NCBI GenBank assembly: GCA_014730235.1
Contig: WJIO01000447.1
Span: 1 to 29,056 of the forward strand
From: Candidatus Poribacteria bacterium
Lineage (GTDB): Bacteria; Poribacteria; DTPJ01; WJIO01
Direction: 5' to 3'
DNA: 29,056 nt
Shown here piece after piece: positions 14,100 through 21,512 of this stretch; within the stretch, counting starts at the first letter, position 1, and each line of letters begins with the position of its first letter. The translations under genes were made by a program, and so were the position numbers. The notes under the pieces are model-generated. The model did no database searches and was not told where the DNA came from. It saw nothing but the letters and a program-made list of their open reading frames with translations.

Positions 14100-15461
14100 A
14101 TGTTTAAATCCAAGTATACCACTGGATTTTTATTATGCCTCCTTGTTTTATTCTATGCTATTCCTGTATTAAGCGACGTCTCCGATCTTGTAATCCTCCA
14201 CATAAACGACACTCATGGCCGTCTCAGGCCGTATAACGATGATAAAGGTAATAGTATAGGTGGAATAGCTCGCGTAGCGACTCTTATAGATCAGATCAAA
14301 AAAGAAAACAAAGGCAAAACCCTTGTTTTGCACGCCGGTGATTTATTTTCCAGGGGTGATGACCTGACTGTTCACTATGGCGGCGGGGTAAATCTCAAAG
14401 CATTGCAGGCAGCAGGTTATGAGGTAATGGTTCCGGGGAATGGCGAGTTTTACTTTGGGCCTGAAAACTTGGTCAAACAGGCATCGCAGGTTACCATGCC
14501 TGTAATACTTGCCAATGTTGTCTACAAAAACAATGATAAAATATTATTTAAGCCTTATATTATTAAAGAGGTGAATGGCATAAAAATCGCCATACTGGGA
14601 TTGGGTTTTATAAGGTTAAGTCATCCATCAGCCCGTAATCTTGAGCTTAAAGACCATGTAACCGTAGCAAAGGAATATATACCTGAGCTTAAAAAACAAT
14701 CGGATATTATAATAGCCCTTACCCATATAGGTTTAAATGAGGACAAAAGACTGGCCAGGGAAGTGCCGGAGATTGATATTATCGTGGGTGGTCACAGTCA
14801 CAGCAGGCTTGAAACACCCCTGGAAATTGAACGACCGGAAGGAAACGGCAGTGTTGTTGTTGCTCAAGCCTGGGATTACAGGAAGAAGCTTGGAAGGTTA
14901 AACGTTAGCGTTAATCAGGATGGGATAAAAAATGTTGAAGGTAAGCTTATCCCAATAAATGGGGAAATCCCCGAAGATAAAGACATAAATGCAATTCTGG
15001 ACAAATACTCACAACCGTTATCGGAGGTTATATGCACATCTGAAGTTTCATTACCTAACCCAAAAGAAGGCAAAAGCCCTATGGGTAATCTTGTTGTGAA
15101 AGCAGTCCAAACCACAGCAGGAACAGAAGCGGCATTTCTCGACAGAGGCGCGGTTCAATCTGGAATTGAACCAGGTGATATAACCTTAGCCCAAGTCTCA
15201 AAAATACACCCCTGGCGCAACCGGATCGTTAAAATTAAATTGACAGGCAAGCAAATAAGAAAGATAATGGAAAAGCATGATCTTCTTATGTCAAATATAA
15301 CATCTGTTGATGGCGATAAAGTCTATGAAATAGCGGCAGGGGAATTTGTGCTGGCCAGTGTACCCTCTATACGCAATATAGATTTTGATGATACAGGGGA
15401 ACGGGTGGACAGTGCGATTTTTAAATACCTGAAGGAAATCAAGCATCTAAAGGCAAACTGA
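14100..15461 (+). CDS. UshA-like periplasmic metallophosphatase with altered active site
   Basis: A 453-aa exported protein. Signal peptide at 1-25, metallophosphoesterase domain about 28-270, 5'-nucleotidase C-terminal domain about 300-445. The metal ligands of the family are present: D37 and H39 (INDTHG), D81 (AGDLFSRG), N114, H209 (LTHIG), H232 and H234 (GGHSHS). The canonical GNHEFD, which carries the catalytic His-Asp dyad of E. coli UshA (H117, D120), reads GNGEFY, so both are replaced (G115, Y118). The substrate loop, usually NxGGIR, reads DRGAVQSG. It likely binds two metals, but a 5'-nucleotidase reaction is doubtful. The start has AAGGAG at 14085-14090. Confidence 0.85.
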   Translation: MFKSKYTTGFLLCLLVLFYAIPVLSDVSDLVILHINDTHGRLRPYNDDKGNSIGGIARVATLIDQIKKENKGKTLVLHAGDLFSRGDDLTVHYGGGVNLKALQAAGYEVMVPGNGEFYFGPENLVKQASQVTMPVILANVVYKNNDKILFKPYIIKEVNGIKIAILGLGFIRLSHPSARNLELKDHVTVAKEYIPELKKQSDIIIALTHIGLNEDKRLAREVPEIDIIVGGHSHSRLETPLEIERPEGNGSVVVAQAWDYRKKLGRLNVSVNQDGIKNVEGKLIPINGEIPEDKDINAILDKYSQPLSEVICTSEVSLPNPKEGKSPMGNLVVKAVQTTAGTEAAFLDRGAVQSGIEPGDITLAQVSKIHPWRNRIVKIKLTGKQIRKIMEKHDLLMSNITSVDGDKVYEIAAGEFVLASVPSIRNIDFDDTGERVDSAIFKYLKEIKHLKAN

Positions 15462-15490
15462 AGCAAAAGATAATTAAAGAGGATAAAAAT

Positions 15491-16489
15491 ATGGCTGATA
15501 TACTTTCTGTTGGAACAGTAGGCACTGGTGGCATAGCCCAGGCCCATATTCGTGCAATTGGAGAGAACGAAAACATACAACTGGTGGCAGCTATGGATGT
15601 AGTGGCAGAAAAAGCCCAAGCTGCGGCGGAAAAGCATAACTGTAAAGCCTATACGAATCTGGACGATTTGCTGAATGATCCGCATGTTGAGGCTGTGCAT
15701 GTCTGCACACCCCACAGCTTTCACGGAAAGCATGTAGTAGCTGCTTTAAAAGCCGGTAAACATGTATTGGTGGAAAAGCCAATGGCTTTGACGTTGGAAG
15801 AATGTGATCAGATGATCGCCGCATCGGAAGAATCGGGAAAAATTCTTATGGTGGGTCAGGTAATGCGACATTATCCGGTAAATCTCACCATAAAAAAGAT
15901 GATTGCTGATGATGTTATCGGTGAAGTGGGCCACATGATGAGAAGACGTTACAGCTACTTTGATACTATCAGCCCCGGGAGTCATTATCCCGCATGGTAT
16001 CAGAACCTGGAGATCGGCGGGGTATGCGTATTATACGGTTTCGGCTCCCATGAATACGATATACTCCACTGGTACATGGATTCGCCTGTGGTAAGTGTTT
16101 ATGCCCAGGGTTCTGAAAGCACCGAATTGTATAAAGGACAAAAGGATTCATACACAGCTATAATGAACCACGAAAACGGCGCGATCAGTGTTTTATCTCA
16201 GTCAGTTGTAAGTCATACCGGGGCCCATGACCAGTATATAATTGGCAGTAAAGGCTCTATGATGCAAATTGGCGACAAGCTTATGCTAAATGGAAAAGAA
16301 GTTGAGATAGATGGCTCAAATTCCCAGGGAATGACAAAACAGATATGGGATTTTGCCGATTGCTGTCTTATTGGTCGTCAACCCGACGCAAGCGGGAAAT
16401 CGGTTCGTCATACCATGGCCGTTATAGAGGCTGTAAAACAGAGCGCAGAACGCAACGAAAAAGTTGACGTAGCGGAATTTGGAGTCTAA
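15491..16489 (+). CDS. Gfo/Idh/MocA-family oxidoreductase
   Basis: A 332-aa enzyme with all hallmark motifs intact: VGTGGIAQAHIRAI (10-23) for NAD(P), MDVVAEKA after the second strand, VHVCTPHSFHG, VLVEKPMAL as the EKP motif, and LYGFGSHEYDILHWYM with the active-site histidine. The C-terminal sheet contains YIIGSKGSMMQIGD. GAGGA at 15479-15483 supports the start. It lies 29 bp after the UshA-like gene and 98 bp before the beta-lactamase-family gene, with a repeat-like stretch in between. Its standard motifs contrast with the altered ones at 12661. Substrate unknown; inositol or a hexose/uronate derivative would be usual for the family. Confidence 0.88.
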   Translation: MADILSVGTVGTGGIAQAHIRAIGENENIQLVAAMDVVAEKAQAAAEKHNCKAYTNLDDLLNDPHVEAVHVCTPHSFHGKHVVAALKAGKHVLVEKPMALTLEECDQMIAASEESGKILMVGQVMRHYPVNLTIKKMIADDVIGEVGHMMRRRYSYFDTISPGSHYPAWYQNLEIGGVCVLYGFGSHEYDILHWYMDSPVVSVYAQGSESTELYKGQKDSYTAIMNHENGAISVLSQSVVSHTGAHDQYIIGSKGSMMQIGDKLMLNGKEVEIDGSNSQGMTKQIWDFADCCLIGRQPDASGKSVRHTMAVIEAVKQSAERNEKVDVAEFGV

Positions 16490-16527
16490 AAAAGTCTTTT
16501 GAAAATTCTATAAATATTCGGAAGGGC

Positions 16528-16575
16528 GAAGTTCCCGTTGAGCCTTGCAACTTCCAAAGGGGGACAAAAGGGGGA
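16528..16575. repeat. Hairpin and G-run direct repeat upstream of the serine hydrolase gene
   Basis: GAAGTT (16528-16533) and AACTTC (16549-16554) can form a six-bp stem, followed by two copies of AAAGGGGGA at 16556-16564 and 16567-16575. The second G-run is 12 bases before the next ATG and probably acts as its ribosome binding site. The make-up differs from the surrounding AT-rich intergenic DNA and may be a dispersed repeat, but only one copy is in the window. Confidence 0.4.
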
Positions 16576-16587
16576 TTTACAGCACGA

Positions 16588-17649
16588 ATGGAAAAATTAA
16601 AAACATCAAATAAATGGATAAAATATCCCGAAGATGAATGGGAAAAAGTCTCACCACCTGATGCCGGGTTTGATCCACAAAAACTGGAAAAAGCAAAGCA
16701 GTGGCTTGACGAAAACGTAGAAAAAGATTACTACCGGGTGGTAGTTATAAAAGACGGTCAACTGGTGGTGGAATGGGATGGCAATACTGACAGGGATAAG
16801 AAATATGCCATAGCGTCGGCGGCTAAGTCCGTTTACTCAAATATACTGGGTATTGTAGCCGCAGAAGGTAAGATAAAATCACCGGATGCGAAGGTATATG
16901 ATTATTATCCGGAGATGATGGACGTTCCAGAAGGGGAAGGCCCAAAGGATGGCCGTTACGCCTTTGAAAAAGACCGTAACATCACCTTTCGTCAGCTTAT
17001 ATCCAACACTTCCGGTTATATGAAACCCGGAGAAGAACCGGGAAAGGTCTTCCATTACCAGACCTATGGTATGAATATACTAACCCACTCTCTGGCAAAA
17101 ATCTATGGATACTACGATATTGACGATCCGAAAGGCTCAGAGGGTTTTAAAAAGCTGATCACAGATAAGCTGGCCAGCAAAGTAGGGATAAACTGGGACT
17201 ACAGTCTCAGTAATTTTAACCTTCACGAAAAAGCTCGGTTAAACATATTCGGCTATTACTGCCAGATACATACTACGGCCTTAGACCTGGCCCGCCTGGG
17301 ATGGTTATGGTGCAACTGGGGACGGTGGGAGGATCAGCAGGTGATCCCTGAAGAATGGCTCAGAACATCTGTCCAGACTAACATGGATATTCTGCTTAAC
17401 TGTCCCAAAGAAGAATGGAAATATGGTCATGGGTTCTGGACTAATGACAACAATGAATTGTGGCCCGGACTACCCAGAACTGGCTTTACCGCAAGCGGAG
17501 CAGGCGGTCAATATGTATCCGTGTTTCCCGACAGCAGGCTGGTAATAGTACAAAATCCCGGTGTATATGTCAAAGATAAGGATGGAAACCCGGAACGGGG
17601 AAATATTAGCCTTATACGGCTTATACTGGAATCTGCCGGGGTTTTATAA
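16588..17649 (+). CDS. Serine hydrolase of the beta-lactamase (class C/DD-peptidase) family
   Basis: A 353-aa protein with no signal peptide, so cytoplasmic. YAIASAAKSVYSNILG gives the Ser-x-x-Lys catalytic pair S77/K80. KVFHYQTYGMNILTHSLAKI is the second motif, with Tyr-x-Thr where Tyr-x-Asn is classical, and GFTASGAGGQYVSVFPDSRL is the third. Relatives include esterases, 6-aminohexanoate-dimer hydrolases and D-aminopeptidases as well as true beta-lactamases; a cytoplasmic location and sugar-gene neighbours favour a deacetylase/esterase-like role (inference). ATG 16588 is preceded by the G-rich stretch AGGGGGA. The stop is immediately followed by a MITE-like element. Confidence 0.85.
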   Translation: MEKLKTSNKWIKYPEDEWEKVSPPDAGFDPQKLEKAKQWLDENVEKDYYRVVVIKDGQLVVEWDGNTDRDKKYAIASAAKSVYSNILGIVAAEGKIKSPDAKVYDYYPEMMDVPEGEGPKDGRYAFEKDRNITFRQLISNTSGYMKPGEEPGKVFHYQTYGMNILTHSLAKIYGYYDIDDPKGSEGFKKLITDKLASKVGINWDYSLSNFNLHEKARLNIFGYYCQIHTTALDLARLGWLWCNWGRWEDQQVIPEEWLRTSVQTNMDILLNCPKEEWKYGHGFWTNDNNELWPGLPRTGFTASGAGGQYVSVFPDSRLVIVQNPGVYVKDKDGNPERGNISLIRLILESAGVL

Positions 17650-17753
17650 GGCAATGTTTGAAGTATGTGGACATAATTTGTCATTCCTGCTTCCGTAGGA
17701 ATGACAGCATAAAGAAGTTTCTTATCTTTTACCCCATTCAAGTCGGAAGAACC
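17650..17753 (-). mobile_element. MITE-like element, copy 3, inverted and decayed
   Basis: Read on the minus strand it starts GGTTCTTCCGACTTGAATGG at 17753 and continues GATAAGAAACTTCTTTATGC like copies 1 and 2. The core hairpin is decayed (GTCATTCCT / AGGAATGAC with altered centre) and its far end near 17650 keeps only partial terminal-repeat similarity. No 8-bp duplication is visible. It fills the whole gap between the serine hydrolase stop (17649) and the CCA-adding enzyme start. Confidence 0.75.
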
Positions 17754-17757
17754 AAAA

Positions 17758-19239
17758 TTGTTTATAAATATAAAACAACAGAATATATTAAATCAGGAGA
17801 TGTCGTTAAAATTAGTGAAGCTGGCAGATCAGGAAAAAGTCAGTCTGTATCTGGTTGGCGGAACTGTAAGAGATATAGTTTTGGGCAGACAACTGGCTGA
17901 TATAGACCTTGCAGTGGATGGTGAAGGTCTGGATTTTGCCAGAAAGTTCGCCAATTCTGTTAAAGGTAACTTTGTCCCCTGGGACAAAGAAAGGGATACA
18001 GCCCGAATATTTATCAGGAATAATAAGTGTGTTTCTTACCTGGATATTGCGGGAATACGGGGAGGAAGTTTGGAAGCCGATCTTTCTACCCGGGATTTTA
18101 CCATAAATGCAATGGCTGTAGACTTCAGCAAGGCCCTTTTGGAAGACCAGGTAAATATTATAGACCTGTTTGGCGGCATAAAAGACATGCAGGATAAGAT
18201 CATACGACCAGTAACCCCCGATGCTATAAAGGACGATCCAATAAGGATGATCCGGTGTTATAGGTTCGCCGCTGTTCTTGGTTTCAGCATCCATCCACTG
18301 GCTTTTAACTCAATTGCTGAATCTCTGGATCATATTTTTAACATATCAGCGGAACGTATAAGAGATGAATTTTTTAAATTCCTTGACGCTGACATATCAT
18401 CCATCTGGTTTAACCAGATGGATGATATGGGCTTGCTGGAAAGGATATTTACCCATATTATCCAGATGAAAGGCATGGAACAAAACGATTATCATCACCT
18501 CGACGTGTGGGAACATTCCCTTCTTTCACTGGAGGAATTTGAACACGAACCAATACCGGAAATACTACAGGAATACTCACAGGATATAGACAGATACCTG
18601 AAAAACCAGCTAGTCAGAGGGCGCACAAGAAAGCAGTTACTAAAACTCGCTATTTTGTTCCACGATGTCGGGAAGCCTGATGCTAGATTTGTAGACGAAA
18701 ACGGCAGAATAAGTTTTTTTAATCATAACAAAGACGGTGCTCTTATTATGGAACAAATAGGTAAAGACATGCGACTGGCCAATCGAGAGGTTTCGTTCCT
18801 GTCCAAATTGGTAAAAGAACACATGTATCCCCTGGAATTAAGCGTATTTCTGCGAAAACCCCGGAGTTACAGGTCAAAACAAAAGATCATAAGAAAATTC
18901 ATACAGAAAACTGGAAGTGCCTGTCTGGGTATACTGCTTCTGTCTTATGCAGATTTAAGGGCAACCAGAGGCCCAAGACGCCGGGAGAGCGCTCTGGTGC
19001 AACTGGAAAAGCTTATATGTGAAATAGCGAAGGTGTATTTTAATATCACTAAGTATCAGCAACCTAGGTTGATAAATGGAAATGATATAATAAACGAGTT
19101 TGACATACATCAATCCCCTGAAATTGGTGAAATACTACAGGATGTCCGGGATGCCCAGATAAATGGTCTTGTCAACAGTCGCGAGGATGCTTTGAGAATG
19201 GTTAGAGAGATAATTTCAGAAAATAAAAATCAGATATAG
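17758..19239 (+). CDS. cca: CCA-adding enzyme / poly(A) polymerase family tRNA nucleotidyltransferase with HD domain
   Basis: A 493-aa class II nucleotidyltransferase that adds or repairs the tRNA 3' CCA. LVGGTVRDIVLGRQLADIDLAV (32-53) holds the GGxVRD motif and the metal-binding D48 and D50. Then LSTRDFTINAMAVD, DPIRMIRCYRFAAVLGFSI and AERIRDEFFKFL follow in family order, and FHDVGKPDARF is the HD metal site of a phosphohydrolase domain. The start is uncertain: TTG 17758 begins five bases after the MITE-like element, whose GGAAG end (17745-17749) is the only candidate binding site; ATG 17800 directly abuts AGGAG and would trim 14 residues. A perfect 37-nt palindrome lies within the gene. Confidence 0.9.
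   Translation: MFINIKQQNILNQEMSLKLVKLADQEKVSLYLVGGTVRDIVLGRQLADIDLAVDGEGLDFARKFANSVKGNFVPWDKERDTARIFIRNNKCVSYLDIAGIRGGSLEADLSTRDFTINAMAVDFSKALLEDQVNIIDLFGGIKDMQDKIIRPVTPDAIKDDPIRMIRCYRFAAVLGFSIHPLAFNSIAESLDHIFNISAERIRDEFFKFLDADISSIWFNQMDDMGLLERIFTHIIQMKGMEQNDYHHLDVWEHSLLSLEEFEHEPIPEILQEYSQDIDRYLKNQLVRGRTRKQLLKLAILFHDVGKPDARFVDENGRISFFNHNKDGALIMEQIGKDMRLANREVSFLSKLVKEHMYPLELSVFLRKPRSYRSKQKIIRKFIQKTGSACLGILLLSYADLRATRGPRRRESALVQLEKLICEIAKVYFNITKYQQPRLINGNDIINEFDIHQSPEIGEILQDVRDAQINGLVNSREDALRMVREIISENKNQI
18393..18429. repeat. Perfect intragenic palindrome, 18-bp arms, 1-nt centre
   Basis: The left arm CATATCATCCATCTGGTT (18393-18410) is the exact reverse complement of AACCAGATGGATGATATG (18412-18429), with T18411 between. 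It lies within the CCA-adding enzyme and encodes IleSerSerIleTrpPheAsnGlnMetAspAspMet in a helical region that keeps normal family length. Confidence 0.95.
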
Positions 19240-19255
19240 AAATGGAGATAAAGTA

Positions 19256-20287
19256 ATGAAGCAAAGATTATATATTGTAATATCAGTTTTAACAGCCATT
19301 TTCATGCTCATGGGCTGCGGCGATAAAACCCAGAAAATGGTTATCGTATATTCACCTCATGGCGGCGATATATTAAGTCAATTTGAGGAGTTATTCGAGA
19401 AAAAATATCCGGACATAGATGTACAGTGGATCGAGATGGGTTCTCAGGACGTGCTGGATCGCATAAGGTCAGAAAAAGAAAATCCTCAGGGCGATATATG
19501 GTGGGGTGCGCCATCAACCATGTTTATGAACGCATCAAAAGAAGGTCTGCTTCAGCCATACAAGCCTACATGGGCTGATGCAGTGGAAAATATATACAAA
19601 GACACAAACGACATGTGGTATGGCACGTTTTTAACCCCGGAGGTTATAGCCTTCAACAACCAGTTAGTTAAAAAAGAGGATGCGCCTAAAGACTGGGACG
19701 AACTGCTGGAACCCAGATGGAAAGACCAGATTATTATACGCTATCCCCTGGCATCGGGTACTATGAGAGCCATCTACAGCGCCATGATATGGAGATTCTA
19801 CAAGGACACCGGCGATCCTTCCAAGGGTTATGAATGGTTATTAAAGCTGGATGCAAATACAAAGGAATACGCCGCAAGTCCCACCATGATGCAGCAAAAG
19901 CTGGCCAGGGGTGAAGGAACAATAACAGTCTGGAACATGCCAGATATAGTGTTCCAGGCCGAAGCAAAAGGTTTTCCCTTTGGATATGTAATACCGGAAA
20001 GCGGAACTCCGGTAGTTACTGAAGGTATGGCAGTTATAAAAGGCAGCAAACATCCGGAACAGGCAAAATTATATTATGAGTTTGTAAATAACGTCGAGAG
20101 TATGATCATACTGGCAAAAGAGCATTACCGGATTCCCGCCAGAACGGACATACCAAAAGAATCCCTGCCTGAATGGATTGCTGACACAGAATTTGAGCCT
20201 ATGGATATTGATTGGGAAGTGTTCTCAAATAAATCAGCAGAATGGATGAAATACTGGGAACAGAACATAAAAAATCGAGGTCAATAG
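19256..20287 (+). CDS. ABC transporter substrate-binding lipoprotein (iron/polyamine type)
   Basis: A 343-aa periplasmic binding protein tethered as a lipoprotein: signal sequence with lipobox LMGC, cysteine C21. The mature part follows the family 1 pattern: VIVYSPHGGDILSQFEELFE, YPDIDVQWIEMGSQDVLDRI, GDIWWGAPSTMFMNASKEGL, YGTFLTPEVIAFNNQL and EGMAVIKGSKHPEQAKLYYEF. This is closest to FbpA/AfuA ferric and PotD-like polyamine binders, though the tyrosines that bind Fe(III) in FbpA cannot be assigned with confidence. GGAGA at 19244-19248 sets the start. It is followed one base later by the ATPase; no permease is in the window. Confidence 0.85.
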   Translation: MKQRLYIVISVLTAIFMLMGCGDKTQKMVIVYSPHGGDILSQFEELFEKKYPDIDVQWIEMGSQDVLDRIRSEKENPQGDIWWGAPSTMFMNASKEGLLQPYKPTWADAVENIYKDTNDMWYGTFLTPEVIAFNNQLVKKEDAPKDWDELLEPRWKDQIIIRYPLASGTMRAIYSAMIWRFYKDTGDPSKGYEWLLKLDANTKEYAASPTMMQQKLARGEGTITVWNMPDIVFQAEAKGFPFGYVIPESGTPVVTEGMAVIKGSKHPEQAKLYYEFVNNVESMIILAKEHYRIPARTDIPKESLPEWIADTEFEPMDIDWEVFSNKSAEWMKYWEQNIKNRGQ

Positions 20288-20288
20288 C

Positions 20289-21359
20289 ATGGCTTCCGTC
20301 AGATTGGAAAACATAAGCAAAAAATTTGACGACGTGGTAGCTGTGGATAAAATAAACCTTACTATCAAAGACGGTGAGTTCTTCAGCCTGCTTGGCCCCA
20401 GCGGATGCGGCAAAACCACCATACTGAGGATGATAGCGGGATTTTATCATCCTACCTTTGGAAATATATATTTTAATGACCGGGATGTATCCGCTCTACC
20501 TCCTAATAAACGCAATACAGGCATGGTGTTTCAGAGTTACGCCCTGTTTCCGCATATGACAGTGAGTGAAAATGTGGCATTTGGGCTTCGTGTGCGCAAA
20601 ATCAACGCTTCAGAGCGAAAACAACGTGTTTCAGATGCCCTGAAACTGGTTGATTTATCCGGGTACGAAGACAGAAAAGTAACCCAACTAAGCGGCGGTC
20701 AACAGCAGCGGGTAGCTCTGGCCAGGGCTGTGGTGATAGAACCTTCTATCTTGCTTTTAGACGAACCCCTCAGCAATCTGGACGCAAAGCTCAGAAGAGA
20801 TACGCGGGATCAAATTCAAAGGTTACAACGGGAACTAAAGATAACAACAGTTTATGTAACCCACGATCAGGAAGAGGCTTTAACCCTATCGGACAGAATT
20901 GCCCTGTTGCGCAAAGGTGTGTGTCAGCAAATAGGAACGCCTGATGAAATTTACAATCATCCCTCTAATGCTTTTGTTGCGTCTTTTATCGGTAGATCAA
21001 ATCTTCTGGAAGGTAAGGTATTGGAAAATGAGGGGATAATGCTGATAAAGGTGGAAGATGATCTAAAGCTCAACGTATCAAGCCAGAAAAAGCTTGAACC
21101 GGATCAGAATGTAACTCTGGCCATACGTCCTGAAACAATAATGCTGCATAAAAACCAGGAATCCAGATTAAACACCTTTGAAGGAGTGGTTGAACTCAGG
21201 CAGTTTAACGGCTACACAGTGGAATATAACATTGACGTTCAGGGACACAAAATTAATGTAATATCTCTGAATGAAGAAACTCAATTATACAATACTAAAG
21301 ACAAAGTTTATGCGGAATTTCCCGTAAACCGAATTAGTATTATCCCCCAAACAATTTAG
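20289..21359 (+). CDS. ABC transporter ATPase with TOBE domain (PotA/FbpC type)
   Basis: A 356-aa nucleotide-binding subunit. Walker A LGPSGCGKTT (36-45), Q-loop VFQSYALFPHM, signature LSGGQQQRVALARA, Walker B ILLLDEPLSNLD and the H-loop VTHDQEEAL are all intact, followed by GTPDEIYNHPSNAFVASFIG and a C-terminal TOBE regulatory domain (about 240-350). This architecture belongs to importers for iron, polyamines, sulfate, maltose and similar solutes. GAGGT (20277-20281) lies inside the end of the binding-protein gene. The partner permease is not adjacent: the next gene is tRNA-Met. Confidence 0.93.
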   Translation: MASVRLENISKKFDDVVAVDKINLTIKDGEFFSLLGPSGCGKTTILRMIAGFYHPTFGNIYFNDRDVSALPPNKRNTGMVFQSYALFPHMTVSENVAFGLRVRKINASERKQRVSDALKLVDLSGYEDRKVTQLSGGQQQRVALARAVVIEPSILLLDEPLSNLDAKLRRDTRDQIQRLQRELKITTVYVTHDQEEALTLSDRIALLRKGVCQQIGTPDEIYNHPSNAFVASFIGRSNLLEGKVLENEGIMLIKVEDDLKLNVSSQKKLEPDQNVTLAIRPETIMLHKNQESRLNTFEGVVELRQFNGYTVEYNIDVQGHKINVISLNEETQLYNTKDKVYAEFPVNRISIIPQTI

Positions 21360-21361
21360 CC

Positions 21362-21390
21362 TTGATTTTTCATATAAAATCAACTATAAT
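21362..21390 (+). promoter_or_regulatory. Sigma-70-type promoter of tRNA-Met
   Basis: TTGATT (21362-21367), a 17-bp spacer and a perfect TATAAT (21385-21390) lie 22 bp before the mature 5' end of tRNA-Met. Confidence 0.75.
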
Positions 21391-21412
21391 TAAAGTCGCA
21401 TATTTTTGGAGT

Positions 21413-21488
21413 GGCGGTGTAGCTCAGTGGCAAGAGCACGCGGTTCATACCCGCGTTGTCCAGGGTTCAAATCCCTGCGCCGCTACCA
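21413..21488 (+). tRNA. tRNA-Met (anticodon CAT, elongator)
   Basis: The fold is complete: acceptor GGCGGTG/CGCCGCT with terminal G-U, D stem GCTC/GAGC, anticodon stem CGCGG/CCGCG around TTCATAC (anticodon CAT), T stem CAGGG/CCCTG, discriminator A and an encoded CCA. The anticodon stem lacks the run of three G-C pairs of initiators, so it is taken as elongator. A tRNA-Ile2 reading AUA after lysidine modification is less likely but not excluded. Confidence 0.94.
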
Positions 21489-21512
21489 TCTCTCCTTTTT
21501 ATTGAATCCCAT

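Noticed and set aside
16588-17649. True antibiotic-resistance beta-lactamase
   Set aside because: There is no signal peptide, the second motif is Tyr-x-Thr and the context is sugar metabolism; the family covers many esterases and peptidases.
17658-17900. An 80-codon frame beginning inside the MITE-like element
   Set aside because: It overlaps the CCA-adding enzyme in another frame, starts in the repeat and has no recognisable domain.
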